Source: Macrotis lagotis
Taxonomy: Eukaryota; Chordata; Mammalia; Peramelemorphia; Peramelidae
Length of the DNA: 64,000 nucleotides
Direction of reading: 5' to 3'
Assembly (NCBI RefSeq): GCF_037893015.1
Contig: NC_133663.1
Location: forward strand, 144,365,771 to 144,429,770
This document shows, piece by piece, positions 1 to 11,615 of the stretch (within the stretch, counting starts at the first letter, position 1; every line of letters begins with the position of its first letter). The translations under genes were made by a program, and so were the position numbers. Under the pieces are notes generated by a model. It did not search any database, was not told the DNA's origin, and saw only the letters and a program-made list of their open reading frames with translations.

Positions 1-844
1 AGATAGGCCAACATGTGGATTTTAAACCCTGCTGTTAGCTATATTTTTTTTGAGAAGAAATGAGATTTTTTTACTTTATTTTGTGCTAGGAAAAGGATAT
101 TTAGGTAAGAAGAATAAAGAAGGTTATATAATCTCAAGATATACTTCTGTGCAGTATCAGTTTCAAGTTCTACTTTGAGAAGGGAATGTAAGTCAATTGA
201 GTATATCAGGAGAAGAATCACCTATAGTTTAGTTAAGAAACAGTTTGGGAAGAAAGAAGAATTTATTTTAGTTAAATATACTTGACTTTTAATGAAGAGT
301 AAAAAGATTAAAGCTATTTGTATGTCACTTGCTGGACACTCTTTGTACAAAGATGGTCATCTAATGTAAATAGTATAAGCTTAAGTTAACTTGATAATTT
401 TCAACATATTAACTTGTGAAGCAAACAATTATGGAAGTTGTATTTTTGTTAAAGTAAAGTATGTACATGAATATGAAATGTGAATTTTAATAGCTTTAGA
501 ATTTTATGGTCTGTTGATGAAAATATGAATCTGTCTGATAAGATGCTGTGTTAAGCAGTTCCTTTGCCAGAGTAGGAGATCTCAACAAGTCATCCAAATT
601 GGAGATTAGAATGGACTTTGCAGATACATAAAGATATTCAATGTCTCCAGGGGAAATTAGATAAACTGGATGAGTTCATCTTCCTCCCTTGTGTCTATAA
701 TATGTGTGTATCAGTTGTTTGGTCAGGGTTGCAAAAGGAAGTTGTGTCCCAAGTGGACAGGGAGAGAGAGAGAGAATAGAACTTGAGAGTGTATCAAGAA
801 TAGTGTGAGAGGCCTTCAGTTGACAAAATATATAGGTATATATC
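1..844. other. AT-rich region, no gene recognised
   Basis: No coding region is recognised on either strand; the short open frames lack family motifs. Because the purine tract and LTR that follow look like the 3' end of a provirus, part of this stretch may be decayed retroviral internal sequence. No env motif could be read, so this is inference. Confidence 0.4.
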
Positions 845-864
845 GGGGAAAAAAAGAGGAGGGA
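845..864 (+). other. Candidate retroviral polypurine tract
   Basis: A 20-base all-purine run (GGGGA7GAGGAGGGAA) ends directly at the TG that starts the LTR. In retroviruses the tract that primes plus-strand DNA synthesis sits exactly here. It suggests that the LTR is the 3' LTR of a plus-strand provirus whose body is decayed or lies outside the window. Confidence 0.5.
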
Positions 865-1564
865 ATGAGTGGAATATTCCCTCTTAAGAGTTAATATTCT
901 TAGTGAAGTCCTCTCAGGGTTAAAAATCATTAAAAAAAAAAGACAGACTCTTACTCTTAGACTATTCTTAGAAGAAGGAGAGAGGCCTTGCATTCCCAGT
1001 CAGACACCTTCCTGATTCTGCTACAGAGTGAAACGGTGGACTATTTCCAGAAAGACCTTGCATTGATTCTGTTATGGAGGGAAATAGTGGAATACTTCCA
1101 GAGAAGAGACCTTGCATTCTTAGTTAGCCACCTATTTGATGTCAGACTAGGAAAATAGTAGACTTCCTTCTCTTGTTTGATAAGTGCTAAACTAGGAAGA
1201 CCTTGCATACTCAGACATTAATTCATGTAACAGAAGGTCATTAGAAATCTTCTAATACCCTTGCCATCTAGATGGTAATATTTTATGGAAATCTTTTTTT
1301 CTTCTCTTTGTTGATGGGTAGATTTTTCACCTAAAAATTATAACTGAAAATCTTAACCATTCAGGTTGGAAGAGAGGGGGTTAGGGAGGGAGGAATTGTA
1401 CTAGGCCATATAATCTTGTTTGACTGTTACCTTGGGGCAGCTGCTTAATCTTCACTACCTTTGTGAGACTTGGAGTATGCCTTTTTCTCGAAAAAAGCCA
1501 AAATAAACTTTCCTTTTTGCTCAAAGGAATCTCTATTTTTTTTTAAGGGGATTTTTACTACACA
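865..1564 (+). mobile_element. ERV LTR (class I-like), copy 1
   Basis: About 700 bp starting TGAGTGGAATATTCC and ending TACTACACA. A clearly related copy lies at 21834-22512, and the two align from end to end with small indels. A poly(A) signal AATAAA is present near 1502, about 60 bp before the end. A polypurine tract abuts the 5' edge. The second copy carries a 4-bp target duplication, which favours a class I or class III ERV rather than the betaretrovirus-like provirus at 28-40 kb. The exact family was not identified. Confidence 0.65.
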
Positions 1565-2527
1565 ATACTAAACTATCATTTGTATCAGGGCTTTCCAAAC
1601 TTACTTTTAAAAGTTTTTATTAAAGCAGTAGACAATATATTTTGATTTGTGTTTTTAGTGAGGGCTCTGTGGTAGGTGGCTTCATTTACTAAAGCATTTA
1701 GTAAACCCACGGTTGGTAGCCCACTGTTTTGAAAAGTCCTGATTTATATAATGTTTTAAGATTAGAAATGTTATATCAGTAGCCAAGATCACAGTATGAG
1801 GGCAGGAAATTCCAGAAATTTGTCCCCTCAAACAACTCCAAAAATTGCCAAATAACAATTCTAGTCAAAATTTAAATGGGCAGAACCCACCGAAAGACTG
1901 AATGATAAAATTTCCCAGTCCAAGACAACTTAGAAAGAAAAGTCTGTTTCATCCAGATTGGGGAGGGGGGTGGAAAGAGCTGCAACATGGTCATAGCATA
2001 GCCTGGCTAAAGCAAACCTGCACCATCCTCCCAGGAACAGCCCATGGTGCGCTTGTGTCCTTGGGGACACCTGGGTCCATCACAGAGGATGTGGTTTCCA
2101 GATCTCTTGGCACAATAATTGACAGCATGGTTTGAGGGGAGGTGAGAGAACTCTGCAGCACCAGAGTGAACTTGGAGCCCAGATCAGTGGTGGCCTTGGA
2201 GTCGCCCAGCACTTTCAGAGCTCACAACCCACAGCTGCTAAGGGATTGGGGAGAGACTGCAGTATCTCTCTGCCCTCCCTGAGGGCAGGACTCTGCTGTT
2301 TGCCCACATTCAGATCCAGGTTGCAGTTTGGACTCCCACTGGATGGGGTTCCTCCTCACAACACCAGGACAGAAGGGAGTGCCTGTGGTTATCACTATAT
2401 CAGAACACAAGTAAAAGAGCAGTTAGAGCCTCTCATAAGACCTTGAAGGAATTAAAGTTCCTCTGGGATATCCCCAAAACCCCCCAAAGCCTTGGAAGTG
2501 TGGAAAAATCAGTCATAGGCTGAGGAA

Positions 2528-3770
2528 ATGAGCAACAGAAAAAGAAGAATTTGACTATAGAAAATTGCTTTAGTCTCATGGAGGATCAAAATACACACTC
2601 AGAAGATGACAAAGTCAAAGGTTTTTTATCCAAAGCCTCCAAGAGAAATAGAAAATGGGCTCAGACTATGGAGGAACTCAGGAAAGACTTTGAAAAACAA
2701 GTAAGGGAGGTAGAAGAAAAATTGGAAAGAGAAATGAGAGTGATTCAAGTAAATCATGAAAACTAAATCAGTAGATTAATGAAAGAAATACATAAAATAC
2801 CAAAAAAATAACATGTTAAAAACCAGCTTAGATAGAATGGAAAAAGCAACCCAAAAGGCAAATGATGAAAAGAAAGCCTTAAAAAAGCACAATTGGCCAG
2901 AAGGAAAAGGAGAAAAAAAAAATCAATGATCAAAATTACTCCTTCAAATGTAGAATGGATCTAAAGAAAGCTAATGACTCAAAAATCAATAAACAATAAA
3001 ACAATACAAAAGAATGAAAAATTAGAAGAAAATATGAAATATCTCATTAGAAAAGTAACTGATCTAGAAAACAGATCCAGAGAGATAATTTAAGAATTAT
3101 TGGGCTACCTGAAAGCCACGACCAGGAAAGGAGCCTAGGCTTCATTTGTCAAGAAATAATGGGGGATAGCTAGGTGATGCTGGGGGCAGCTAGGTGGCTC
3201 AGTGGATAAAGTTCCAATGCTGGAATCAGGAGGACCTGAATTCAAACCCAGCATCTGACAATAATTACCTAGCTGTGGGATCTTGGGCAAGCTACTTATC
3301 TACATTGCCTAGACCCCCCCCCTTAAAAAAAGAAATAATGCAGTAAAATTGTCCTGAGATTTTAGAAGCAGAGAGTAAATTAGAAATTGAGGCAATCCAC
3401 TGATCACTTCCTGAAAGGGATCCCAAAATAAAACCTCCCAGGAATATTATAGCTCAAATGCCCAAGACAAATGGAAAACACTCAAAACTGCCAGAAATAA
3501 ACATTTCAACTTCCATGGCTGTAAATTCAGGATTACACAGGATTTGGCACCTTCTTCCTTAAGGGTTCCTAGAGCTTGGAATGTAATATTCTGGAAGGCA
3601 GAAGACCTTGGTTTACAACCGAGAATCAACTACCCATAAAAACTGAACATCCTCTTTCTGGGGGAAAAATGGATTTTTAATGAACAGGGGACTTTCCAAC
3701 TTTCCTGTTGAAATGACCAGAGCTGTACAGAAGTTTAATCTCCATGTACAGGACTCAAGTGAGCAGTGGA
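2528..3770 (+). pseudogene. HAL1 ORF1 (L1 ORF1p-like), dead
   Basis: The ATG at 2528 begins MSNRKRR and meets a stop almost at once. The frame then reopens as a charged coiled-coil segment, with KRNRKWAQTMEELRKDFEKQ readable near 2642. This matches the KKNRNWAQAMTELKKDFENQ segment of the copy on the minus strand near 34140. The C-terminal part is broken by stops and by a SINE at 3162-3329. ORF1p is the RNA-binding trimeric chaperone of L1-type elements. Many frameshifts and stops show that this copy is dead. Confidence 0.7.
3162..3329 (+). mobile_element. tRNA-derived CORE-type SINE inside HAL1 ORF1
   Basis: A SINE with head GGGGGCAGCTAGGTGGC, a middle TTCAAACCC and a C-rich/A-rich end lies between two copies of AAGAAATAATG (3151-3161 and 3330-3340). 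The 5' end is odd: a second partial head, GGGGATAGCTAGGTGATGCT, precedes the normal head. It was mobilised in trans by an L1-type machinery, as SINEs are. Confidence 0.85.
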
Positions 3771-4039
3771 GGGGGTGGATGGAAGGACAAATTATGTGGA
3801 TATTAAAGAAGCTGAATTTTGTGTATTCCTGCATGGGAAGAAGATACTGATAACTCATGAAACTTCTCATTTATAAGAGCAGTTAGAAGGAGCATATATA
3901 GACAAGGCACAGGAGGGAGTTGAATATAAAGATATAATATAGAATAAAGAGGGAGTCAATGGGTGATTAAGGAAAGTACTGAGAGGAAGAAAAAGGTGAG
4001 GTGAAATGAGTTAAGATAGTTCACATAAAAGAGTCAAGA

Positions 4040-4050
4040 AAAAGCTTTTG
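4040..4050 (+). repeat. L1 target-site duplication, left copy
   Basis: AAAAGCTTTTG is repeated exactly at 10873-10883, bracketing the L1. The related HAL1 copy at 21218-23660 has an uninterrupted form of this site near 22770 (AAGAAATAGCTTTTCAAATGG), which acts as an empty-site comparison. Confidence 0.9.
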
Positions 4051-4833
4051 TGGGACTTGGGCCAAGATGGAGAGAAGACAGGCACAGTTCTCAAGTCTCC
4101 TGATCTTTCCCAATCTATGATTTGAAACAACCCTCTTAACTGAAATCCAGTCCACAAAACCCAGAAAGAAAAGCCAGGAGAAAGAACATCTGTATCAGGA
4201 TTTGTTTTCTGCAGTCATGGGTGAATCTGGGCACAGAGGGTGGATCAGCAGTGGATCAGCCTGATTAGCGGTGGGGTTGGAGCCCCAGGAACCTGAGGTC
4301 CCAAGAGCCAGACCTGCTTGATCAGTGGCAGGGATAGTTGAACACGGGGGCTTGGGTCAACTAGGGAGCAGAAGCATTGGTGTTGCAGTTTACCAACAGG
4401 GCTGGGGAGGGGGGAGAGTTCCTGTGAAGGAGAGCTGCAGATATCATCCCTGGGCACCTCTGGTCTGAGGAACTGAGTCCAAGCCTCCATTATGACTGAG
4501 GCCTCTTCCCAGAACAAATACAATTACAGGCTTCTTCTGACCCAGGCACAGGTGTGTGAGCAGAAGAACCAACCCAGCTGACAATAGGGAGAGGGATGAC
4601 CTCACCCCAGGGTAGAGTTCACCACTGATTGAAGACAAAAGTATTTAACAGCTTCAATCACTCCCTCCCGGCTAGGGAGTAGGTCTCAATCAAGGTCACA
4701 GACATTCCAGAGAAAGCAACCAGCACCTCCTACTGGCTGGCTGGAGATGTTGCACTCAATGAGTAAAGCCTTTAGGGATCTCAAGACCAAACTTCTGTGA
4801 ACCAGACCCTCCCCAACTCAAGGTCTTAGCAAA

Positions 4834-5942
4834 ATGAAGAAAGATCAGCTGAAAGGTGGATCCACAGAAAAATTCTTGGAAGGAAAAGACCCTAACCAGA
4901 GAGATCTGGAACCTCTGAAGACAATATGATCTGGTCTCCAGCACACAAAGACTTCCTTGAAGAAATAAGGAAGTAGTTTAAAATCAATTGGAAAATTTGG
5001 GAAAAGAAACTCAAAAGAAGATTAATACCTTACAACAAAAAAACCCAAATCATTGCAAAATACAATTGGACAAATACAAAATAAGAATAATTCTCTCAGA
5101 TCCTCAATTGGGCAAATGCAAAAAGAAAATAATTCTCTCAAAACCTCAATAGGTCTAATGTAAAAAGAAAATAATTCTCTCAAAACCTCAATTGGTCAAA
5201 TGGAAAATTCTTTCCAAAATAGAAGTGACCAATTGGAAAAGGAGTTGCAAAAAGTAAATGAAGAAAACTCCTCTCTAAAAGAAAAAGGATAGAGTCTGTG
5301 GAAACTAATGATTTCATGTAACAGCAAGAGTCTGTTAAACAAAACCAAAAAAATAGAAACAATAGAAGAAAATGTAAAATATCTCTCATAAGCAAAGCCA
5401 CTAACTTTGAGAATAGATCAAGGAGGGGCAACCTGATAATTATTGGACTTCTTGAAAACATTGAAGGGGGGGGAAAGCCTGGACTTAATATTAGATGATC
5501 TAGTGAGGGAAAATTGCTGTGATGTCATGGAACCAGAGGGCAATGTAGTTACTGAAAGAATACATCGATCCCCTCCAGAAAGTGATCCTGAAATGAAAAC
5601 ACCAAGGAATGTTGTGGCCAAATTCCAGAACTATCAGATAAAAGAGAAAATCCTGCAAGCAGTCAGAAAGAAACAATTTAAATACCAAGGAACCACAGTA
5701 AGGATTACTCAGGACCTGGCTGCATCAACATTAAGGGATTGAAGTGCCTGGACGAGATATTCCAAAGAGCCAGGGAGCTTGGAATGCAGCCAAGAATCCA
5801 CTATCCTGCAAAGCTGATCCTTCTTTTTCAGGGGAAAAGATGGACATGTAGCAAAATAGAAGAATTCCAAAATTTCCTGATAAAAAGACCAGAGCCAAAT
5901 AGAAAATTTGAACATCAAACAGGAGGTTCAAGAGATACATGA
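4834..5942 (+). pseudogene. L1 ORF1 (ORF1p RNA chaperone), dead
   Basis: The start ATG at 4834 opens MKKDQLKGG. Frames are then broken by stops near 4926 and later. Residues 75-130 form a coiled coil built from a 42-bp tandem unit (see 5063-5230). A single frame stays open from about 5443 to 5742, covering the RNA-recognition part (PRNVVAKFQNY, VRKKQFKYQG). It then shifts frame into the C-terminal domain (ELGMQPRIHYPAKL, FQGKRWT), which ends at 5942. The same C-terminal motif is found in the three HAL1 copies, which supports the L1 ORF1 assignment. Confidence 0.85.
5063..5230 (+). repeat. 42-bp tandem repeat in L1 ORF1 coiled coil
   Basis: Units begin CAATTGG or CAATAGG at 5063, 5105, 5147 and 5189, each exactly 42 bp apart. 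The first three are complete and the fourth diverges after about 20 bp. Forty-two bases encode 14 residues (pattern IGQMQKENNSLKTS), exactly two coiled-coil heptads. Expansion by this unit therefore keeps both reading frame and heptad register. Confidence 0.85.
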
Positions 5943-6249
5943 AAAGGTAAAATAAAAAAAAGGGGGGTAAAGAAAAAAACCTGAAATCCAATAAGTTGAA
6001 ACTGGCTATATCCCAGCATGGGAAAAATATTGTCATAACCCTTGAGAATTGTAATTTTAACAGAGAGAATATACCTAGCCAGAATTGATAGATACTCATT
6101 ACTTATCCATGAGACTGTTATACAATGGGATGAAACTGGCTAGAACCCTACTTGGAAGAAAGACTAATAATTCTCAAGAATTATAACTCTATTAGATAGA
6201 ATGTATTTAGCTAGAAGTGATGGATACTAAGAATTCTCTTTGACTCGGG

Positions 6250-6690
6250 TAGAATGATTTAAAAACACCTCCTTCTTAAAAAGGGGGACAGGAAGGAGAC
6301 AGGAGGAGGGAGGGGATTGAATGGGGTAAATCTCATTACATTAAGAGGTACAAAATACCTATGGTAATAGATGGGAAGAAGGGAGGAGATGAGAAACACC
6401 TGAATCTTCTCATCAGACTTGGCTTAAAGTTAATTTATACACATACTCAGTGAACTTAAAAAACATCTAACATTTCAAGTATTAAAAGGGGAAAAGGGGA
6501 GGGGGGAGTGGAGAAAGGGAGGGGGAGAAAAAAGAAGTAACACAAGGAAGGGAAGGGAAAAAGGGAAAGGGGAAAGAAAGTGGAGGGGATGGATATAGGA
6601 GGCCAAACATACTAAAGGGGGAATATGGATGAATGGGGGAAGGAAGGAAAAAGAAATACAAACAGAGGGAAGATAGCAAGGATGGCAATA
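6250..6690 (+). other. Purine-rich inter-ORF spacer of L1
   Basis: The spacer between ORF1 and ORF2 is strongly purine-biased. At 6487-6530 it has several runs of three or more G close together, which could form G-quadruplexes. L1 ORF2 in mammals is translated by an unconventional reinitiation from such a dicistronic RNA. No function is shown for this tract. Confidence 0.5.
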
Positions 6691-9515
6691 AAGAGTAAGT
6701 AATTATAACTTTGAATGTGAATGGGATGAACTCTCCCTTAAAATGTAAGTGAGTTACAGACTGGATTAAAAACCAGAATCCTACAATATGCTGCTTCTAA
6801 GAAACTCATTTGAAGCAGAGACATACATATAAAGTAAAGGTGAAGTGAAAAAAGCAGGGGTAGCAATCCTTATCTCAGACAAAGCAGCCACAAAAATAGA
6901 TAGTGTTAAAAGAGATAAGGAAGAAAACTATAGCCTCCTAAAAGGTACCATAGACAATAAAGTGATATCAATATTGAATATATATGCACCCAATGGGATA
7001 GCATCCAAATTCTTAGAGGAGAAGCTGAAAGAACTACAGGAAGACATAGACAGCAAAACTCTACTAGTGGGAGACCTCAACCTCCCACTCTCAGATCTAG
7101 ATAAATCAAATCATAAAATAAACAAGAAAGAAGTTAAGGAAGTAAATAGATGGTTAGAACAACTAGATATGATAGACTTATGGAGGAAATTGAATGGGGA
7201 TAGAAAGGAATATATACTTTTTCTCTGCAGTACATGGCACTTATACAAAAATTGACCATGTACTAGGGCATCATAAAAACCTAACGATCAACTGCAGAAA
7301 GGCAGAAATAGTGAATACATCTTTCTCAGATTACAGTGCAATAAAAATCATATGTAATTTGGGGCCAGGAAGATATAGACCCAGAACTAATTGGAAACTG
7401 AATAACCTCATTTTAAAGAATGAGTGGCTCAAACAACAAATAATAGAAAAAATTAATTATTTTATCGTAGATAATGACAACAATGAAACAACATACCAAA
7501 ATCTATGGGACTCACTCAAAGCAGCTGTCAGGGGATATATTATATCTTTAAAGCCTTACATGAAAAAATCAGAGAAAGAGGAAATCAATGAACTAAATAT
7601 GCAATCAAAAAATTAGAAAAAATCAAATTAAAAATCCCAATTAAATACCAAATTGGAAATTCTAAAAATTAAAGGAGAATTGTATAAAATTGAAAGCAAG
7701 AAAACTGTTGAAGTAACAAAAAAAACAAAAGTTGGTTTTATGAAAAAAACAATACAATTGATAAACCTTTGATCAATTTGATTTTTAAAAAGGAAATCAA
7801 ATTGATAGTATCATAAATGAAAAAGTTAACTCACCACCAATGAAGAGGAAATTAAAATAATAATTTGGAATTATTTTGCCCAACTCTATGCCAATAAATT
7901 TGACAATCTAAGTGAAATGGATGAATATTTACAAAAATATAAGTTGACCAGGTTAAATGAAGAGAAGATTAAATACCTAAACAACCCTATCTCAGAAAAA
8001 GAAACTCAGCAAGACATCTCCCTAAGAAAAAGTCTACAGGGCCTGATGGATTCACAAGTGAATTGTACCAAACATTTAAGGAACAATTGGTTCCAATTCT
8101 ACATAAACTCTTTGGAAAAATAGGGGAAGACAGAACTCTGCCTAACTCTTTCTATGAAACCAATATGGTGCTGATGCCTATACCAGGAAGCGTTAAAACA
8201 GAAAGAGTATTATGGACCTATCTCCCTGATGAGTATAGAAGAAAAATCTTAAATAAAATCTTCGCAAACCAATTACAACAAGTTATCCCTAGGATAATAC
8301 ATTTTGACCAAGAAGGATTCATCCCAGGAATGCAGGGTTGGTTCAATATTAGGAAAACCATTAGTATAATCAATTGTATCACCAACAAACCTATCAGAAA
8401 TTATATGATCATATCAATAGATGCTGAAAAAGCTTTTGACAAAATATAGCACCAAATCCTACTAAAGATACTAGAGAATGTAGGAATAAGTGGACTGTTT
8501 CTTAGAATCATAAGCAGTATCTATCTGAAACCATCAACAAGCATTATATTCAATGGGGAGAGGCTAGAGGCATTCCCAGTAAGTTCAGGGGTGAAACAAG
8601 GATGTCCATTATCACCACTAATATTCAATATCATATTAGAAATGTTAACTTCAGCAATCAGAGAAGGAAAAAGAAATTGAGGGAATTATAATTGGGAAGG
8701 AAGAAACGAAACTCTCATTCTTTGCAGATGACATGATGGTATACCTAGAAAATCCCAAGAAATCATCCAAAAAACTACTAGAATCAATTAGCAATTTTAG
8801 CAAAGTTGCAGGATACAAAAATAAACCCTCATAAATCCTCAACTTTTCTATATATGACTAGCAAGATACAGCAGGAAGAGCAAGAAAGAGAAATCCCTTT
8901 CAAAGTAACTTCAGACAATATAAAATACCTTGGGAGTCTATTTACCAAGGCAGACTTAGAAACTTTTTGAAAACAATTAAAAAACACTTCTCACACAAAT
9001 TAAATCAGATTTAAATAATTGGACAAACACCAACTGCTCATGGATAGATAGAGCAAATATAATAAAAATGACAATTCTACTAAAACTAAATTACCAGTTT
9101 AGTGCCCTACCAATCAAAATTCCAAAAAATCACTTTAATGAGTTAGAAAAAGTTGTAAGTAAATTCATATGCAGAAATAAAAAGTCAAGAATTTCCAGGG
9201 ATTCAATGAAAAAAAAAAAGTGAAAATGAAGGGAGCTTAGCTCTATCTGATCTAAAATTATATTATAAAGCATCAGTCCTCAAAACTGTCTGGTATTGAC
9301 TAAGAAATAGAGTAGTGGACCAGTAGAATAGACTAGGTGAAATAGCAGGAAACAATTATAGTAATCTGCTGTTTGATAAAACCAAAGAGTTCAACTACTG
9401 GGATAAAAACTCTCTCTTTGATAAAAACTACTGGGAAAATTGGAAGTTCGTTTGGAAGAAACTTAGATTAGACCAACACCTCACCAAGATAAGATCCAAA
9501 TGCATACAGGATTTA

Positions 9516-9572
<57 letters not shown>

Positions 9573-10604
9573 ACATATAAAACAATACTATAAGGAAATT
9601 AGAAGATAAAGGACTAGTTTACCTATCAGATCTATGGAAAGGGAAGCAGTTTATGAATAAGGAAGAGATGGAGAACATCACTAAAACAAACTAGATGATT
9701 TCTCTTACATTAAAGTAAAAAGCTTTTGCACAGACAAAACCATGGTAACCAGGATGAAAAGAAATGTAGTAAGCTGGGAAACAATCTTTACAACTAATGT
9801 TTCTGACAAATGATTCATTTCTAAAATATACAGAAAACTGAGTCATATTTTAAAAAAAGTCATTCCCCAATTGACAAATGGTCAAAGGATATGCAAAGGC
9901 AATTTACAGATGAGGAGATCAAAGCAATCGATAATCATATGAAAAATTGACCTAAATTATTACTTATTAGAGAAATGCAAATTAAAGCTTCTCTGAGGTA
10001 CCATCTCATGCCTCTCAGACTGGCCAATATGACCAGAAAGGATGATGATCATTGTTGGAATGGTTGTGGGAAATCTGGGACACTAATACATTGTTGGTGG
10101 ATCTGTGAACTCATCCAACCTTTCTGGAGAGAAATTTGAAATTACCCTTAAAGGGCAACAAAAATGTGCATACCCTTTGATCCAGCAATACCACTACTAG
10201 GTCTATACCCTGAAGAGATGATGAAAAGTGGTAAAAATATCACTTGCACAAAAATATTCATAGTAGCCCTGTTTGTATTGGCAAAGAATTGGAAATCAAG
10301 TAAATGTCCTTCAATTGGGGTATGGCTTAGCAAACTGTAGTATATGTATGTCATGAAACACATTTGTTCCATTAGAAACCAGGAGGGATGGGAATTCAGG
10401 GAAACCTAGAGGAATTTGCATGAACTGATGCTGAGAGAGATGAGCAGAACCAGAAGAACACTGTACACCCTAAACAGAAATATGGGGGTCATGATCAACC
10501 TTGAAGGACTTGCTCATTCCATCAGTGCAACAATCAGGGACAATTTGGGACTGTCTGCAATGGAGAATACTATCTGTATCCAAGGAAACAACTGTGGAAT
10601 TTGA
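6690..10604 (+). pseudogene. L1 ORF2 (endonuclease-reverse transcriptase), dead
   Basis: In order: the apurinic-type endonuclease opens with ITLNVNGMNSPLK (near 6699). It continues with ETHLKQRHTYK, NIYAPN and a GDLNLPLSDLDKS motif near 7072. The reverse transcriptase follows, with [15 protein letters not shown] near 8315, [11 protein letters not shown] near 8417, SGVKQGCPLSPL near 8588 and [10 protein letters not shown] near 8720; the FADD catalytic aspartates are still legible. The C-terminal part has an IPFDPAIPLL-like segment and ends at the stop near 10604. Many stops and frameshifts plus a TA expansion disable it. The protein would nick target DNA and prime reverse transcription on it. 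Confidence 0.9.
9512..9578. repeat. (TA)n microsatellite within L1 ORF2
   Basis: About 60 bp of nearly pure TA interrupts the ORF2 C-terminal half. It was presumably seeded from a TATATA stretch after insertion. Confidence 0.95.
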
Positions 10605-10872
10605 ACAAAGGCCAAGGACTATTACCTTTAATTAAAAAAAACTGATATCTTATTGTCTGATCCTGCTATCTCTTATACTTTGTTTCTTTCTTAAGTATAT
10701 GATTTCTCTCTCATCACATTCAATTTGGATCAATGCATACCATGGAAACAGTATAAAGACTGGCAACTTCCCTTCTGTGGGGGATGGGATTAGGGAAGTA
10801 AGATTAGGGGAAAAATTGTAGAGCTCAAAAATAAATAAAATCTTTAATTTTTAAAAAAGAACAAAAAAAGGG

Positions 10873-10883
10873 AAAAGCTTTTG
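10873..10883 (+). repeat. L1 target-site duplication, right copy
   Basis: AAAAGCTTTTG, identical to 4040-4050. HAL1 sequence resumes directly after it. Confidence 0.9.
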
Positions 10884-11420
10884 CAATGGAGTAGAATGGA
10901 GGAGGTGAGGGGGAATGAATGAGCTTTCATTCTCATCATAAATGGCTCAGTGAAGAAATAACATTAATACTCAGTAGGGTATAGAAATCTATCTTACCCT
11001 AGAGAAACATGTGAAGAAAGGGCTAGGATAAGGGAGATAGGCAGGGTCGGGGGGAATAGGTGATAGAAGAGAGGGAAGATGTGGGAGAGGATACTCAAAT
11101 ACATCACACTTCTGAGCGGGGACAGGGTGAAAGAAGAGAGAGAATAGAATAAATGAAAGTGGGGAGGAATAGAATGGAGGGAAATGCAGCTAGTAATAGT
11201 GACTATGGAAAAAGATTTCAAAGCAGCTTCTCTGGTGGACTTAAAGATAAAGAATGCAACTCATCCCAGAGACAGAGTTGTTGGAATCTGAACACAGACT
11301 GAAGTACACTTTTTTTTCTCTCACTTTATTTCTCTTGAGGTTTATCTTTTTGGGGGGACAGGCTCAGTGTTATGCTTACTTTCACATGATAATTGTAATA
11401 ATATAAAATAAATAAACTAT
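10884..11420 (+). mobile_element. HAL1 copy a, 3' part
   Basis: This continues the HAL1 split by the L1. It aligns with 22780-23640 of copy b (GAGGGGGAAT, TCATTCTCAT, ATGGCTCAG and later GACAGAGTTG). It ends in an A/T-rich tail near 11400. It lacks the SINE that copies b and c carry between their TACATAA/GATATAA and GACAGAGTGAAAGG blocks. Here the equivalent blocks are almost adjacent (11090-11130). Confidence 0.75.
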
Positions 11421-11434
11421 AAATATATTTCACC

Positions 11435-11615
11435 CTCACAAGAATTATCATATCATTTTATGCTCACAACAGTTCTCAGATAAAAATTATATTATTTGAA
11501 ACAGTTTACAAAGAGGGAAATTGAAGAAAAAGAATTTGAATCATTATAGGATTTGAACTTAGGTTTTCCTCTAAGTCCAGTCCTCTAATTCACTGTCCAA
11601 CTTAGTTCAAGGATA
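11435..11615 (-). mobile_element. MIR-like CORE-SINE remnant
   Basis: Read on the plus strand this is the complement of a MIR: TCACAACAGTTCTC, TTTACAAAGAGGGAAATTGA, GGATTTGAACTTAGG and a final CCAGTCCTCTAATTCACT. It is heavily diverged and old. Confidence 0.5.

Larger units (their letters stand above)
1775..4050 (+). mobile_element. HAL1 (half-LINE-1), copy a, 5' part
   Basis: The 5' edge has a decayed GCCAAGAT start motif near 1780. A GC-richer 5' UTR follows, then a broken L1-type ORF1, then a 3' region with no ORF2. The same order is seen in the copies at 21218-23660 and 31840-35025. The element is interrupted at 4050 by a full-length L1 and resumes at 10884. HAL1 elements encode only ORF1p and depend on L1 for mobility. 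No target-site duplication was found for this copy, which is the most decayed of the three. Confidence 0.7.
4051..10872 (+). mobile_element. Near full-length LINE-1, inactive
   Basis: A 6.8-kb L1 begins TGGGACTTGGGCCAAGATGG, a start motif like those of the HAL1 copies. It ends in an A-rich tail near 10830-10872. The order is 5' UTR (4051-4833), ORF1 (4834-5942), a purine-rich spacer (to about 6690), ORF2 (to about 10604) and a short 3' UTR. It is flanked by AAAAGCTTTTG duplications and inserted into a HAL1 in the same orientation. Both ORFs carry many stops and frameshifts, and a TA microsatellite has expanded within ORF2 (9512-9578), so it cannot move itself. Confidence 0.9.
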
